DNA of 64,000 bases from Bacteroides stercoris ATCC 43183 (GTDB lineage Bacteria; Bacteroidota; Bacteroidia; Bacteroidales; Bacteroidaceae), in contig NZ_CP102262.1 in assembly GCF_025147325.1 (NCBI RefSeq), positions 1,922,001 to 1,986,000 of the forward strand. Direction: 5' to 3'. A program made the translations under genes and the position numbers. The notes beneath the pieces were generated by a model. It had not been told where the DNA came from. It did no database searches and saw only the letters and a list, made by a program, of their open reading frames with translations. Below, one piece after another: positions 53,709 to 63,264 of the stretch (positions are counted from its first letter, which is position 1; each line of letters begins with the position of its first letter).

Positions 53709-54179
53709 TTATTTCTTCAACAGGAACTCATCGATAGCCTTTTTGTAGGTTGCCTTATCGGCAGCTCCGCGGAATAACTGGGGTTCGCCCTGCATCGGAA
53801 TAAAGACAAACAGAGGAATACTGGTGGCGTTGAACAAGGCTGCCAGTTCTTTCTCCTTATCCACATTGACTTTGTATATTACGATTTTCCCGGCATATTC
53901 TTTCGCCAGTTCCTTCATAATAGGCGCTGTCATCCGGCAAGGTCCGCACCAGTCGGCATATAAGTCGATGATGGCGGGTTTGTCGCCTTTATATTTCCAC
54001 TCTTTGGACTTCTCGTAATCGAATATATCCTTGATGAACATGGCTTTGTTCATTACGATTACGCTACCCTCCTGGGCAGTCTTTTGCGTTTCAGCTTGTT
54101 TCTGTTCGGCTCCACCGGTGCAAGCATAAGTCAGCATGCTTGAGAAGATGAGAACCGCCATGGTTATGATTTTCTTCAT
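53709..54179 (-). CDS. Periplasmic thioredoxin-fold lipoprotein (TrxP-like)
   Basis: A 156-residue lipoprotein. The N-terminus MKKIITMAVLIFSSMLTYAC has a lipobox LTYAC with Cys20 lipidated. After a linker of about 40 residues comes a thioredoxin fold with IIDLYADWCGPCRMTAPIMK (active site WCGPC) and the cis-Pro TSIPLFVF. It should reduce or exchange disulfides outside the cytoplasm. It is transcribed 9 bp after a cytoplasmic thioredoxin gene, so the two are an operon. TrxP of B. fragilis is the nearest named analogue I recall; the symbol is left empty as this is not certain. Confidence 0.87.
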   Translation of the reverse strand: MKKIITMAVLIFSSMLTYACTGGAEQKQAETQKTAQEGSVIVMNKAMFIKDIFDYEKSKEWKYKGDKPAIIDLYADWCGPCRMTAPIMKELAKEYAGKIVIYKVNVDKEKELAALFNATSIPLFVFIPMQGEPQLFRGAADKATYKKAIDEFLLKK

Positions 54180-54188
54180 GTTTCTTAA

Positions 54189-54485
54189 TTATGAGTTTTG
54201 TTCGATAATGGCTTTAAGTTCCTTACCGCTGATTACCCCCGAATGACGCCACAAAGCTTCACCCTTTCTGAACAGGATAAAGGTAGGAACCATCTGTATA
54301 CGATAGCTTGCAGCCAATTCTTCATGCTGGTCTACATCGATTTTTGCAATACGCGCTCTGTCGCCGATTTCGCCTTTCAATGCTTCCAGCACGGGGTGCA
54401 TGGCTTTACAAGGTCCGCACCAGGTAGCAAAAAAGTCTACTAAAACAGGTTTTTCCGATTGTATTAATTCTTCAAATTTCTCCAT
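54189..54485 (-). CDS. Thioredoxin
   Basis: A 98-residue cytoplasmic thioredoxin, slightly shorter than the usual 105. KPVLVDFFATWCGPCKAMHP contains the active site WCGPC; IAKIDVDQHEELAASYRIQM and the cis-Pro VPTFILFRKGE follow. It is a general disulfide reductase working with thioredoxin reductase. It is the first of two thioredoxin genes in one orientation. No anomaly was seen. Confidence 0.93.
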   Translation of the reverse strand: MEKFEELIQSEKPVLVDFFATWCGPCKAMHPVLEALKGEIGDRARIAKIDVDQHEELAASYRIQMVPTFILFRKGEALWRHSGVISGKELKAIIEQNS

Positions 54486-54567
54486 AATCTTTGTCTTATA
54501 TATAGTTTATGAATATATAACGGATAAACGAAGAAATTGTTCGCCGTCAATTGTAAATTAGTAATAA

Positions 54568-56757
54568 CTAATTACTTTTTGTCATGTCCGGTTCCGCTTC
54601 GCTAATCGTCAGCTCCTTGATGATGTGCGAAGCACCGGCATACTTGTCTATGATAAACAACGTATAGCGGATATCCACACAGGCGGCACGTTGCGAAGAT
54701 GGACGGAAAGCGATGTCACCCGTCAGACCCTCGTAGTTGCGGTCGAAAGCCGTACCTATCAGTTCGCCTTTGGCATTGAACACCGGGCTGCCGGAGTTTC
54801 CGCCCGTATTGTCCGTGTTCACGATGAAGCATACGGGCATCTCGCCGTCGGGCATGGCATATCGTCCGAAATCTTTTGTCTGGTACAATTGCTTCAGTTT
54901 GGCAGGCACCACAAACTCCCAATTGTCGGGGTCTTCCTTTTCCATTGCCCCCTTTAGGGTGGTGTAATATCCGTATTCCACACCGTCGGCAGGTTTATAC
55001 GGCAATACGCGTCCATAGGTCAGGCGCAGGGTGGAGTTGGCATCGGGATATATAGGTGTGCCGGCTTCCCGCTTCATGTCCATCATGCCTTTTACCCATA
55101 CCTTGTGAGCGGCATTATAGTTGCGGTTGGCATCCATCATGGCAATGGTAGTTTGCAACAGACCGTCGGTGATGGAGTATTTGAGCAGTGTCATCCAGTC
55201 GTTGCCAATCTTATACAAGCTGGGTTTGCGGATGAACTTGGCGAAATTCTCCTTGCTGCCGAAGATGGAATATTCGAAGCAGGCATCGATAAAGGCATCG
55301 CTGTCTCCCTTGAAACGCTTGTCGATAACTTTGAAAATACCGATGCGCTGTTCGGCAGGAATGTATTTCATGTAGGTTTGCAGCATCTTCTTCCCTACAA
55401 TTCGCTCCACTTCGGGGAAGGGGACGGACGCAAAATACTTGTCGGCGGCAACTTGCAGACTGTCGGCGGCGGTTTTTATCCGGGTTTTATCCTTGCTTTT
55501 CAGGGCAGAAACCAGGGCGGCGGTACTCGGAATCCGCATGAAGTCGAGTCCCGTAACCAATGCTTCCTGAATGGCCTGCTGATGATAGAGAGCATTGCGG
55601 CGATGCTTCACGATGCCGCGTATTTGGTCGAAAGCCTTTTGATAAGAACTGTCGTTCAGGGCACGGCCGCGTGCAAGGAGCTGTTCCTGCTGTGCGCGTT
55701 TCGTATCTAGTATTTTCAGGCGGACAAGCCCTTCGTTCATGCCGATGGCATTCTTCCAGTAATTAGCGGATGAGGCGTATTTACTTGCATAGTGGATGCG
55801 CACGGCATCGTCTTTCAGCATTTGCTCCATGAGGGCTTTCTGGCGGACGTCACGCACGTGGTGGCGCATGAAGTTGGTGGTTTGCATACGTTCTTCCACT
55901 TCGTCGGAAATCATGTAGCGCCAGTTGCGTCCGGGAAATCCCATGACAAACGTGAAGTCGCCTTCACGATAGCCGGCGAGGCTGATGGTGAGGTGCTTCT
56001 TTACCTGCAAGGGCACATTGTCGGGGTTGTAAGCGGAGGGTTGGCCGTCCTTGCCGGCGTAGATGCGGAATAAGGAGAAGTCGCCCGTGTGGCGCGGCCA
56101 CATCCAGTTGTCCGTATCGGCTCCGAACTTGCCGATGGAAGAGGGAGGAGCACCTACCATGCGGATATCGCTGTAGGTTGTCTTTAGGAACAAGTAATAT
56201 TTGTTTCCGCCGTAGAATGCTTTCAGTTCTGCTTTATGGCCGGATGTCAGCGTGATGTCTTGCGCGGACAGGAAACGGTCGGCTATCATGGCAAGGTATT
56301 TGGGCGAGAGGTAATTTGTGCCGTTCGGGTCAGAGTCTATCTGTAACTGGTCGTTTACGTAGTCCGTCACGTCCATTATCTCGTCGATGTAGGTCACAGT
56401 AAGTCCCTTGCAGGGCAGCTCCTCGCTGCGGGACATTGCCCAAAAACCATCGGTCAGGTAATCGTGCTCCACGCTGCTGTGTTGCTGGATGGCTCCATAG
56501 CCGCAGTGATGATTGGTCAGTACCAGCCCTTCTGCCGAGATAACCTCACCCGTGCAACCGCCGCCGAAATGCACTACCGCATCTTTCAGGGCTATGCTGT
56601 TGGGGTTGTATATCTGTTCGGCAGGGATAAGCAGGCCGAGCTCTGTCATGGCAACCTCGTTCTGCTGTTTGAGGTCGGTAAGCATCCACATTCCTTCGTC
56701 GGCGTGTGCCGAAAGGATGCCGGATGTAAGGAATAATGATAATATGATTCGTCTCAT
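54568..56757 (-). CDS. dpp11: S46-family dipeptidyl-peptidase, DPP11 type
   Basis: A 729-residue periplasmic serine peptidase with signal peptide MRRIILSLFLTSGILSAHA. The catalytic His lies in [20 protein letters not shown], the Asp in [17 protein letters not shown], and the Ser in [20 protein letters not shown]. The specificity residue, 18 positions after the catalytic Ser, is Arg (GTAFDRNYEG), the hallmark of DPP11 (Asp/Glu at P1) as in Porphyromonas Arg673. A DPP7-type paralogue lies directly upstream on the same strand. The enzyme removes dipeptides from peptides imported into the periplasm. Confidence 0.93.
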   Translation of the reverse strand: MRRIILSLFLTSGILSAHADEGMWMLTDLKQQNEVAMTELGLLIPAEQIYNPNSIALKDAVVHFGGGCTGEVISAEGLVLTNHHCGYGAIQQHSSVEHDYLTDGFWAMSRSEELPCKGLTVTYIDEIMDVTDYVNDQLQIDSDPNGTNYLSPKYLAMIADRFLSAQDITLTSGHKAELKAFYGGNKYYLFLKTTYSDIRMVGAPPSSIGKFGADTDNWMWPRHTGDFSLFRIYAGKDGQPSAYNPDNVPLQVKKHLTISLAGYREGDFTFVMGFPGRNWRYMISDEVEERMQTTNFMRHHVRDVRQKALMEQMLKDDAVRIHYASKYASSANYWKNAIGMNEGLVRLKILDTKRAQQEQLLARGRALNDSSYQKAFDQIRGIVKHRRNALYHQQAIQEALVTGLDFMRIPSTAALVSALKSKDKTRIKTAADSLQVAADKYFASVPFPEVERIVGKKMLQTYMKYIPAEQRIGIFKVIDKRFKGDSDAFIDACFEYSIFGSKENFAKFIRKPSLYKIGNDWMTLLKYSITDGLLQTTIAMMDANRNYNAAHKVWVKGMMDMKREAGTPIYPDANSTLRLTYGRVLPYKPADGVEYGYYTTLKGAMEKEDPDNWEFVVPAKLKQLYQTKDFGRYAMPDGEMPVCFIVNTDNTGGNSGSPVFNAKGELIGTAFDRNYEGLTGDIAFRPSSQRAACVDIRYTLFIIDKYAGASHIIKELTISEAEPDMTKSN

Positions 56758-56796
56758 GTAACTATGCGTTAGAAGGTGTTCTGAGAGAGGGGAAAT

Positions 56797-56862
56797 TCAA
56801 TATACGACTAAATAGGATTCAGTATACGAGTGAATGGCATTCAGTATACGACCGAATGCCAT
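56797..56862. repeat. Three-copy 22-bp repeat array upstream of the DPP11 gene
   Basis: Units begin at 56797, 56819 and 56841, exactly 22 bp apart: TTCAATATACGACTAAATAG, TTCAGTATACGAGTGAATGG, TTCAGTATACGACCGAATGC (each two bases longer). The last two contain the dyads GAATGGCATTC and GAATGCCATTC. The array sits 40-105 bp before the DPP11 start and 34 bp after the DPP7 stop. Confidence 0.85.
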
Positions 56863-56895
56863 TCACTTTCATACCCTTTTGGGGATGGGTTCCCA

Positions 56896-59055
56896 TTACT
56901 CAATGATGTTCATTTCTTTTATCAGATGTCCGCAGTCTCCTAGTTTTTCCAGAATGAAGAGTACATAGCGGATGTCCAGTGCGATGCAACGTTGCAGGTT
57001 GTTGTCGAAGTTGATGTCACCACTCAAGGATTCCCAGTTGCCGTCGAATGCACAGCCGATAAGCTGTCCTTCACCGTTGATGACGGGACTGCCGGAGTTA
57101 CCGCCGGTGATGTCGTTGGTAGTCAGGAAGCAAACGGGCATTGTGCCGTCGGCCATGGCATAGCGTCCGAAGTCTTTATTGAGGATAAGCTCCTTCAGTT
57201 TGGCGGGCACTACGAATTCGCGGTCTTCGGGGTTTTCTTTTTCAAGAATGCCGTCCGTGGTGGTGTAGTAATTGTAGTGTATGGCATCGCGCGGGCTGTA
57301 TGCTTTCACATTGCCGTAGGTCAGACGGAGCGTGAAGTTGGCGTCCGGATAAGAGGGTACGGGCAGTTTCATCTCGCCCAGTCCGCGGATGTATGCTTTA
57401 TGCAGCAACTCAAGACCGTTGCTCAGTGCCTTTTCTTCTATGGAAACGGCTTTCAGCTTTTCTATCTTCGAGCGGGAGTAAGCTGTGGCAGGGTCTTTTT
57501 CGATAGCCTTTACCGTAGGTTTCTTCATGAACTTGTCGAAGTTGGTGCGGTTGGCAAGGATGGAGTTGTCGTACATATCATCTACGAAAGCATTGTAGTC
57601 GCCTTTGTACTTGCTTTGGATAGTCTGGTAGAAAACGGGCAACTGTTCAGGTTGCAGTTTTTGGGCGAGAGCGGGCAGGATGGCTTTGGCTACGGCACGG
57701 TCTACTTCGTGGTCGTAGTCTTTGTTGTGGATGTCGTTGAACACCTCTTCCAACTGTGCTTTGGAAGCAGCAAGCAAAGAGTCGTTTTTCTCTTTCAGCG
57801 CCGTCTTTATCTTATGCATAATCATGTACGGGCTTCCGAATTCGATAGCGCCGCTCAAGGCTTCGTACAAGTAGTTGAACTGACGGGTAACCGGCATTCT
57901 CTTGGCAATGATTTCGTCGATTCTCTCTACTACACCCTCGTATTCGGTTTTACCTTTGGCAAATTCGGCAAAGTTCTTTTCCTGTTTCGCTTTTGTGCCC
58001 AGCACATCGTTGTCGATAATTGCCTTGTTCATGCCGATGGAGTTTTTCCAGTAGTTGCTGCTTCCGGCAAATTTGCTGGCATACTGGATGCGGGTTTTGT
58101 CGCTGGCATCCATGTACTTGCGCAGTACATCGAGGCGGACACCGCGCATGTCAATCATGGCCTGGTTGTCTGCTTCCATGCGTTCTTTCACTTCCGACCG
58201 GGTGAGGTAACGGCTGGTGCTGCCGGGGAATCCCATAATCATGGCATAGTCGTTTTCTTTCAGTCCTTTGATGGAAATGGACAGGAATTTCGGAGTCTTC
58301 AAAGGTACGTTGCTTGCATTGTATTCGGCCGGTTCTCCGTTGGCATCGGCATAGATGCGGAACATGGAGAAGTCGCCCGTGTGGCGCGGCCACATCCAGT
58401 TGTCGGTTTCACCGCCGAACTTACCTACCGAGGAAGGGGGAGCGGCTACCATGCGTACGTCACTGTACACTTTGTAATAGAACAGGTAGAATTTATTTCC
58501 CGCATAGAAAGGAAGTGCTCTTACCTCGATGCCCGGTTTGCCTTTCAAATCACTCTTTTCCAGTTCTTCTTTGGCAAGTTTGCCGAGGAACGGGGCGGTC
58601 AATGCATCGACTTCCGTCACTTCTCCGGCTTTGACTTTCGCGTTTACGAGGTCGGTGATGTCTACAATGCGGTGTACGAAACGGAATTTCAATCCCGGAG
58701 TAGGCAACTCTTCATTGCGGCTTTTTGCCCAGAAACCGTCTGTCAGGTAATCGTGTTCCACTGAGCTGTGCTGTTGGATAGCACCGTAGCCGCAGTGGTG
58801 ATTGGTGAGAATCAGTCCTTCGGGTGAGATGATTTCGCCCGTACAACCACCGCCAAAGATGCCGACGGCATCCTTCAGCGATACTCCGTTCGGGTTGTAT
58901 AAATCATCGGCTGCAAGTTTCAGTCCTTGTTTCTTCATCATGTCGATAGAGTTCTGCTGCTTCATCAGTTGCAGTAACCACATTCCTTCGTCTGCACGTG
59001 CCGAGCAGACTGTCAGTACGGCGACCGCCGCAATCAAATACTTCGTTACTTTCAT
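56896..59055 (-). CDS. dpp7: S46-family dipeptidyl-peptidase, DPP7 type
   Basis: A 719-residue periplasmic serine peptidase with signal peptide [21 protein letters not shown]. Catalytic His in [20 protein letters not shown], Asp in [17 protein letters not shown], Ser in [20 protein letters not shown]. Eighteen residues after the Ser is Gly ([10 protein letters not shown]), the DPP7 residue that allows hydrophobic P1 side chains. It shares most motifs with the DPP11 gene just downstream, so the two are tandem duplicates that diverged in specificity. It is the upstream gene of the pair; the 138-bp gap between them holds the 22-bp repeats. Confidence 0.93.
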   Translation of the reverse strand: MKVTKYLIAAVAVLTVCSARADEGMWLLQLMKQQNSIDMMKKQGLKLAADDLYNPNGVSLKDAVGIFGGGCTGEIISPEGLILTNHHCGYGAIQQHSSVEHDYLTDGFWAKSRNEELPTPGLKFRFVHRIVDITDLVNAKVKAGEVTEVDALTAPFLGKLAKEELEKSDLKGKPGIEVRALPFYAGNKFYLFYYKVYSDVRMVAAPPSSVGKFGGETDNWMWPRHTGDFSMFRIYADANGEPAEYNASNVPLKTPKFLSISIKGLKENDYAMIMGFPGSTSRYLTRSEVKERMEADNQAMIDMRGVRLDVLRKYMDASDKTRIQYASKFAGSSNYWKNSIGMNKAIIDNDVLGTKAKQEKNFAEFAKGKTEYEGVVERIDEIIAKRMPVTRQFNYLYEALSGAIEFGSPYMIMHKIKTALKEKNDSLLAASKAQLEEVFNDIHNKDYDHEVDRAVAKAILPALAQKLQPEQLPVFYQTIQSKYKGDYNAFVDDMYDNSILANRTNFDKFMKKPTVKAIEKDPATAYSRSKIEKLKAVSIEEKALSNGLELLHKAYIRGLGEMKLPVPSYPDANFTLRLTYGNVKAYSPRDAIHYNYYTTTDGILEKENPEDREFVVPAKLKELILNKDFGRYAMADGTMPVCFLTTNDITGGNSGSPVINGEGQLIGCAFDGNWESLSGDINFDNNLQRCIALDIRYVLFILEKLGDCGHLIKEMNIIE

Positions 59056-59085
59056 CTTTTTTGTTGTTAATTTACTATATGATTT

Positions 59086-60318
59086 TTAATTGAATCTTCC
59101 TTCCCGGATAGCATCCATGATGTTGGCAGGCGGACGCTGGTTCATCAGCTCTTGCTTCATGAAATCCATGTAAGGAGCCACATGCTTGAAGAATTTCCGG
59201 TAGCCGGCGCACAGGTAGTTCAGTCCGGGTTCGCCGTCGGCAGTATGTGCAAAGCGGTTTTTAGGACATTCACCGTTGCAGGCAAACAGCCATTCGCACT
59301 CCCTGCACTGGGTGGGGAGAGACTTTTGCTTCATCTGTCCGAAGGCTTGCTGACGTTCGCTGTACATCATTTCCACTAGTGTTTTCTGATAGATGTTTCC
59401 TAGCTTGTATTCCGGAAATACAAAGTGGTCGCAGGCATATACATCACCGTTGAATTCCATTACACCGGCATGTCCGCAGGTCTTTGCCATGGAACATACG
59501 CCCGGCTGTTCGCCCACCCAGTTGGCAAGGGTGGAGTCGAAGAGCTGGATATAGTAAGTACCTACATCCTGTTTCACCCATTCATCGAACAGGGTACAGA
59601 GGAAGTTTCCCCATTGTTCCGGGCTAACGGAGAAGTCCGCCAGTTCCGTAGCTTTTTCCTTATCGGTCAGTGAGGCCAGATGGCGTCCGTCTTGGTGCGG
59701 CATGATGCGTTCTACGATAGGAGCGAACTGGATATAATGAGAACCGATTTCTTTGAAGAATTTATAGAATTCAAGGGGATAGTCGGCATTGAAGTCATTT
59801 ACTACCGCCATCGCGTTCCATTCTACTCCGTGCTTTTTCAACAGGTTGATGCCTTGCATCACTTTGACAAAGGATGGTCTTCCAAGCCTGTTTTTACGGT
59901 ATTCGTCATGAAACTCCTGCGGCCCGTCGATAGATACGCCCACCAGCCAATTGTTCTCTTTGAAGAACTCGCACCATTCGTCGGTGAGCAGTGTGCCGTT
60001 GGTTTGTATGCAGTTGTCAATCGTCCGTCCGTTGGCGTATTTCTTTTGCAGTTCCATCGCTTTTTTGTAGAAGGCCAGCGGGCGCATTAGGGTTTCTCCG
60101 CCGTGCCAGGTGAACAATACTTGAGGCATTGTTTGCGAATTGATATATTCTTCAATGAACTTCTCCAGCAGTTCATCGCTCATCACGTGTTTTGGATTGT
60201 TTACATACAGTTTGGACTTCTCCAGATAATAACAATAATCGCATGCCAGGTTGCATACAGCCCCTACGGGCTTGAGCATTACATAAAGAGGTTTGGCAAA
60301 AGGAGCATAGGTTGACAT
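59086..60318 (-). CDS. Anaerobic sulfatase-maturating enzyme (radical SAM)
   Basis: A 410-residue radical SAM protein. The N-terminal iron-sulfur motif is CNLACDYCYYLEKSKLY (C-x3-C-x2-C) and a SPASM domain with further Cys residues follows (SMAKTCGHAGVMEFNGDVYA, QCRECEWLFACNGECPKNRF). It converts the active-site Ser or Cys of sulfatases to formylglycine without oxygen; in B. thetaiotaomicron the homologue (chuR) serves mucin and glycosaminoglycan sulfatases. No sulfatase gene is in this window, so it acts in trans. It follows the S46 genes' strand but precedes them by 30 bp, so it may lead that operon. Confidence 0.92.
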   Translation of the reverse strand: MSTYAPFAKPLYVMLKPVGAVCNLACDYCYYLEKSKLYVNNPKHVMSDELLEKFIEEYINSQTMPQVLFTWHGGETLMRPLAFYKKAMELQKKYANGRTIDNCIQTNGTLLTDEWCEFFKENNWLVGVSIDGPQEFHDEYRKNRLGRPSFVKVMQGINLLKKHGVEWNAMAVVNDFNADYPLEFYKFFKEIGSHYIQFAPIVERIMPHQDGRHLASLTDKEKATELADFSVSPEQWGNFLCTLFDEWVKQDVGTYYIQLFDSTLANWVGEQPGVCSMAKTCGHAGVMEFNGDVYACDHFVFPEYKLGNIYQKTLVEMMYSERQQAFGQMKQKSLPTQCRECEWLFACNGECPKNRFAHTADGEPGLNYLCAGYRKFFKHVAPYMDFMKQELMNQRPPANIMDAIREGRFN

Positions 60319-60450
60319 GTATATTTCTCCGTTTTTTATATTTATGATTGTGCAAAAATACGTAAACCAAATGAAAATTCCTTTCTTTCTATCCCGTTTA
60401 TAAGGAATATTAATACCTTTGCCACGTATAATTCATAAATCGTTTCCTGC

Positions 60451-61209
60451 ATGATTAGAATGAGTGTAAATCGTATTTTGCCTCTTTTGCTTTTACTCGT
60501 GTTTTTCACTTCTTGTGCCCGAAAATACAAGGTGGAAGGCAGTTCTTCAGTGACAAGCCTTGATGGAAAAATGTTGTTTCTTAAAACTCTTCAGAACGGG
60601 CAGTGGGTAGCTGTCGATTCTGCGGAAGTTATTCATGGGCTTTTCTCAATGAAAGGTCCTGTAGATTCTGTGATGATGGTAACTCTCTATATGGACGATG
60701 AAGGGATTATGCCGCTTGTACTGGAAGACGGTAAGATAGAAGTCTCTATTTCAAATACGCAATTGGCAGCTAAAGGGACATTGCTCAATGATCGGCTGTA
60801 TGAGTTTATAGAAAAACGGAATGCACTGGAACTGCAGATAGAGGAGCTCGACCGCAAAGAGGCGCGTATGGTGCTGGACGGAGCCAATTTGGAAGATGTC
60901 CATAAGGAGCTGGCGAAAGAAGGGGAAACTCTTGTTGAAGAAATGAATAATTATGTGAAGCAGTTCATCATTGACAACAATGAAAATGTTCTGGGTCCAA
61001 GCGTGTTTATGATGATGTGCAGCACATTACCGTATCCTGTCATGACTCCGCAGATAGAGGATATTATGCGAACCGCTCCATTGGCATTCAAGCAGAATCA
61101 GTTGATAAAGGAGTTCCTTTCAAAGGCGAAAGAAAACATGCAGTTGATTGAGGAACACCAGCGCGTCAGGCAAAACGCTTCAACTGATACTTCCGCCAAT
61201 AAACCGTAG
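60451..61209 (+). CDS. DUF4369-like lipoprotein
   Basis: A 252-residue lipoprotein; a lipobox FFTSC (Cys22) ends the N-terminal hydrophobic stretch RILPLLLLLVFFTSC. The next 100 residues (VTSLDGKMLFLKTLQNGQWV, then VIHGLFSMKGPVDSVMMVTL) resemble DUF4369, a beta domain often placed before thioredoxin domains in Bacteroidota. A thioredoxin part is absent; instead a charged, helical region follows (EKRNALELQIEELDRKEARM). A start at the second ATG (60460) is possible. Its function is unknown. It stands alone between divergent anSME and convergent plsC genes. Confidence 0.7.
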   Translation: MIRMSVNRILPLLLLLVFFTSCARKYKVEGSSSVTSLDGKMLFLKTLQNGQWVAVDSAEVIHGLFSMKGPVDSVMMVTLYMDDEGIMPLVLEDGKIEVSISNTQLAAKGTLLNDRLYEFIEKRNALELQIEELDRKEARMVLDGANLEDVHKELAKEGETLVEEMNNYVKQFIIDNNENVLGPSVFMMMCSTLPYPVMTPQIEDIMRTAPLAFKQNQLIKEFLSKAKENMQLIEEHQRVRQNASTDTSANKP

Positions 61210-61228
61210 GCAGTGCGGATGAAAGACT

Positions 61229-61987
61229 TCAACGGTCTTGATCTTCGTTTTTAACCATTCCTTTAAACTTCTCCGGAAGGCTGCTTTCTACTGCTGTATA
61301 GGCTTCCGCCATAGTTGCCTTGATGTTCTCCACTCCTTGTCCCTTAGGGGCAATCGGTTCATGAATAGTCAGTATCATGCGGTGGCGGTGTATCCACTTG
61401 CCCGTGCGGGGAAGTATCTCAAACGAACCATCGATGGTAACGGGCACTACCGCCAGTTGCAGTTCGTCTGCCAATTGGAAGGCTCCTCTCTTGAAGTATC
61501 CCATGTGACCGGTGAATGTGCGTGCTCCTTCGGGGAATACTACCAATGATACTCCATCCTTTAAGGAAGCCTCTGCCTGGCGCATGGTGGCCAGTACTTT
61601 TTTAGGACTGGAACGGTCTACGAAGATATGTCCCGCGCTTTCGCATGCTTTGCCTACGAACGGAATCTTTCGCAGGCTTTTCTTCATCATCCATTTGAAG
61701 TTTCTGCCCAAGAAGCCGTAAATCAGGAAAATATCGAAAGAACCCTGATGGTTTGGGACAAACACATAAGAAGTACGTTTGTGAAGTTTCTCGCGTCCGT
61801 TTATCTTTACCGGAATGAGCAGCAGGTAGCAAATCAGTTGTGACCATATTTTACCCGGATAATATCCCCAGAAATGAGCGCCCCCCAGTAACGAACCGAT
61901 AATTGTGACCAATGCGGTAAGGACAGTCAGGACCAATAAAACAGGCAGTGCAAAGCAAATCTGGTAAATATTGTAGAGTATCTTCAT
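61229..61987 (-). CDS. plsC: 1-acyl-glycerol-3-phosphate acyltransferase
   Basis: A 252-residue membrane acyltransferase. An N-terminal helix (LPVLLVLTVLTALVTIIGSL) is followed by the PlsC blocks: VPNHQGSFDIFLIYGFLG (NH-x4-D catalytic motif), KSLRKIPFVGKACESAGHIF, GVSLVVFPEGARTFTGHMGY (FPEG motif) and VVPVTIDGSFEILPRTG. It makes phosphatidic acid from lysophosphatidic acid at the inner membrane, or an amide/ester acylation of related lipids. It is the last gene of the minus-strand run from 63878 but is separated by 47 bp from the phosphoesterase. Confidence 0.9.
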   Translation of the reverse strand: MKILYNIYQICFALPVLLVLTVLTALVTIIGSLLGGAHFWGYYPGKIWSQLICYLLLIPVKINGREKLHKRTSYVFVPNHQGSFDIFLIYGFLGRNFKWMMKKSLRKIPFVGKACESAGHIFVDRSSPKKVLATMRQAEASLKDGVSLVVFPEGARTFTGHMGYFKRGAFQLADELQLAVVPVTIDGSFEILPRTGKWIHRHRMILTIHEPIAPKGQGVENIKATMAEAYTAVESSLPEKFKGMVKNEDQDR

Positions 61988-62034
61988 GGGTTGTGGATTT
62001 TATTGCCACAAAGATAGGTCTTTTTTATATTCTG

Positions 62035-63264
62035 TCACTCTTTCTCGCTAACTAATTTTATGACGGTGACTTCGGGCCATGCACCGAAGCGGAAAGGCAG
62101 ACCTACGTATCCTATACCGACATTTACATACAGGGCGCGTTTGCCTTCGTAGTACATACCGCTCCATTCAGGGTAGATGAGAGAAGATAACGAGTGTCCG
62201 AATATTTCCATCTGCATGGCGTGCGTATGTCCGGAAAGGGTTAACTCTATATCCGAATCAGGCAAAACTTCGCGTCGCCAGTGCGTAGGGTTATGGCTGA
62301 GCAGTATACGGAACATGCCTTCCGTGCCTTGCATGGCTTTGGATAAATCGGCGAATTGTGAGAAAGGCGGTTCGCCGTCGTTCTCAACACCTATCAGCGC
62401 TATGCTGTCGTCCTTATGATATAGGATGCAATGCTCGTTATTCAGCATTTTCCAACCCATATCTTTTTGCTGTCCTATTAGATACTCCAAGTTGGCTGCT
62501 TCCTCTTTTCTGTTATGCCAGCGGTAATATGTCCCGTAATCGTGATTGCCGAGGATAGAATATACTCCGTCGGGAGCATGAAGCAGTGAAAGTGTCTCTT
62601 TGAAACCGTCCAGTTCGTGGCTTTGCTGATTGACTAAATCACCGGTAAAGACAATGAGGTCCGCTTGCTGTTCGTTCACCAGCGTAACCAGACGCCGGAT
62701 AGCTTCCGGATTTCCCAACCAACTGCCTATATGTATATCCGATAGCTGAAGAACGCGGTAACCGTCAAAACCTTTGGGAATGTTGGGCGAGCGATATTCG
62801 ACATTCTTTACCTCAAAGCGCGTGATACCGGCAATGGCTCCGTAAAGGATATTGGCAAAACCGATTATCCCCAATATCAATCCGAGAAGTGTGTAAGGAA
62901 GCCGGTGGGCAACGAAAGGAAAACGGGGATTCCTGAACGGCGTATGGAAAATGATGAATGACAAAAGGCGGCTGATTCCCCGCATCAATATGCCAAACAG
63001 CGAACAAAGCATGAATACCGTCTTCGGGACGGCAAACAGCATTACGGTCACTGCCAGCCTGCCGATGCCTTGCGGATGGCGTGAAAGCGCATTGTCACCT
63101 GTCATATAGATGTAATACATATATATAGCTACCAGCACAACTGTAGGAAGCCAATACACACTGCGCCAAAGTATGTTACGTGTTCTCTTTACGATGTACA
63201 CCAAGTAGATGTACATGTCCGGTAAAAGCAGGCATAAGATAAGTATGAGAGTTATTCGGTGCAT
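62035..63264 (-). CDS. Membrane-bound calcineurin-like metallophosphoesterase
   Basis: A 409-residue protein with four N-terminal hydrophobic segments (LILILCLLLPDMYIYLVYIV, YWLPTVVLVAIYMYYIYMT, LAVTVMLFAVPKTVFMLCSL, LLGLILGIIGFANILYG) and a C-terminal phosphoesterase domain. Metal motifs are complete: LQLSDIHIGSWLG (DxH), LIVFTGDLVN (GD), YSILGNHDYGTYY (GNHD), RILLSHNPTHW and ELTLSGHTHAMQME (GHTH). Similar proteins act on nucleotides or lipids such as UDP-diacylglucosamine, but membership in that group is not shown. It overlaps the preceding membrane-protein gene by 13 bp, so the two are translated together. Confidence 0.87.
   Translation of the reverse strand: MHRITLILILCLLLPDMYIYLVYIVKRTRNILWRSVYWLPTVVLVAIYMYYIYMTGDNALSRHPQGIGRLAVTVMLFAVPKTVFMLCSLFGILMRGISRLLSFIIFHTPFRNPRFPFVAHRLPYTLLGLILGIIGFANILYGAIAGITRFEVKNVEYRSPNIPKGFDGYRVLQLSDIHIGSWLGNPEAIRRLVTLVNEQQADLIVFTGDLVNQQSHELDGFKETLSLLHAPDGVYSILGNHDYGTYYRWHNRKEEAANLEYLIGQQKDMGWKMLNNEHCILYHKDDSIALIGVENDGEPPFSQFADLSKAMQGTEGMFRILLSHNPTHWRREVLPDSDIELTLSGHTHAMQMEIFGHSLSSLIYPEWSGMYYEGKRALYVNVGIGYVGLPFRFGAWPEVTVIKLVSEKE

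Noticed and set aside
56992..58764. 590-codon ORF on the plus strand opposite DPP7
   Set aside because: It lies entirely antisense to the S46 peptidase gene, shows no domain and no start context, and arises from the codon pattern of the real gene.
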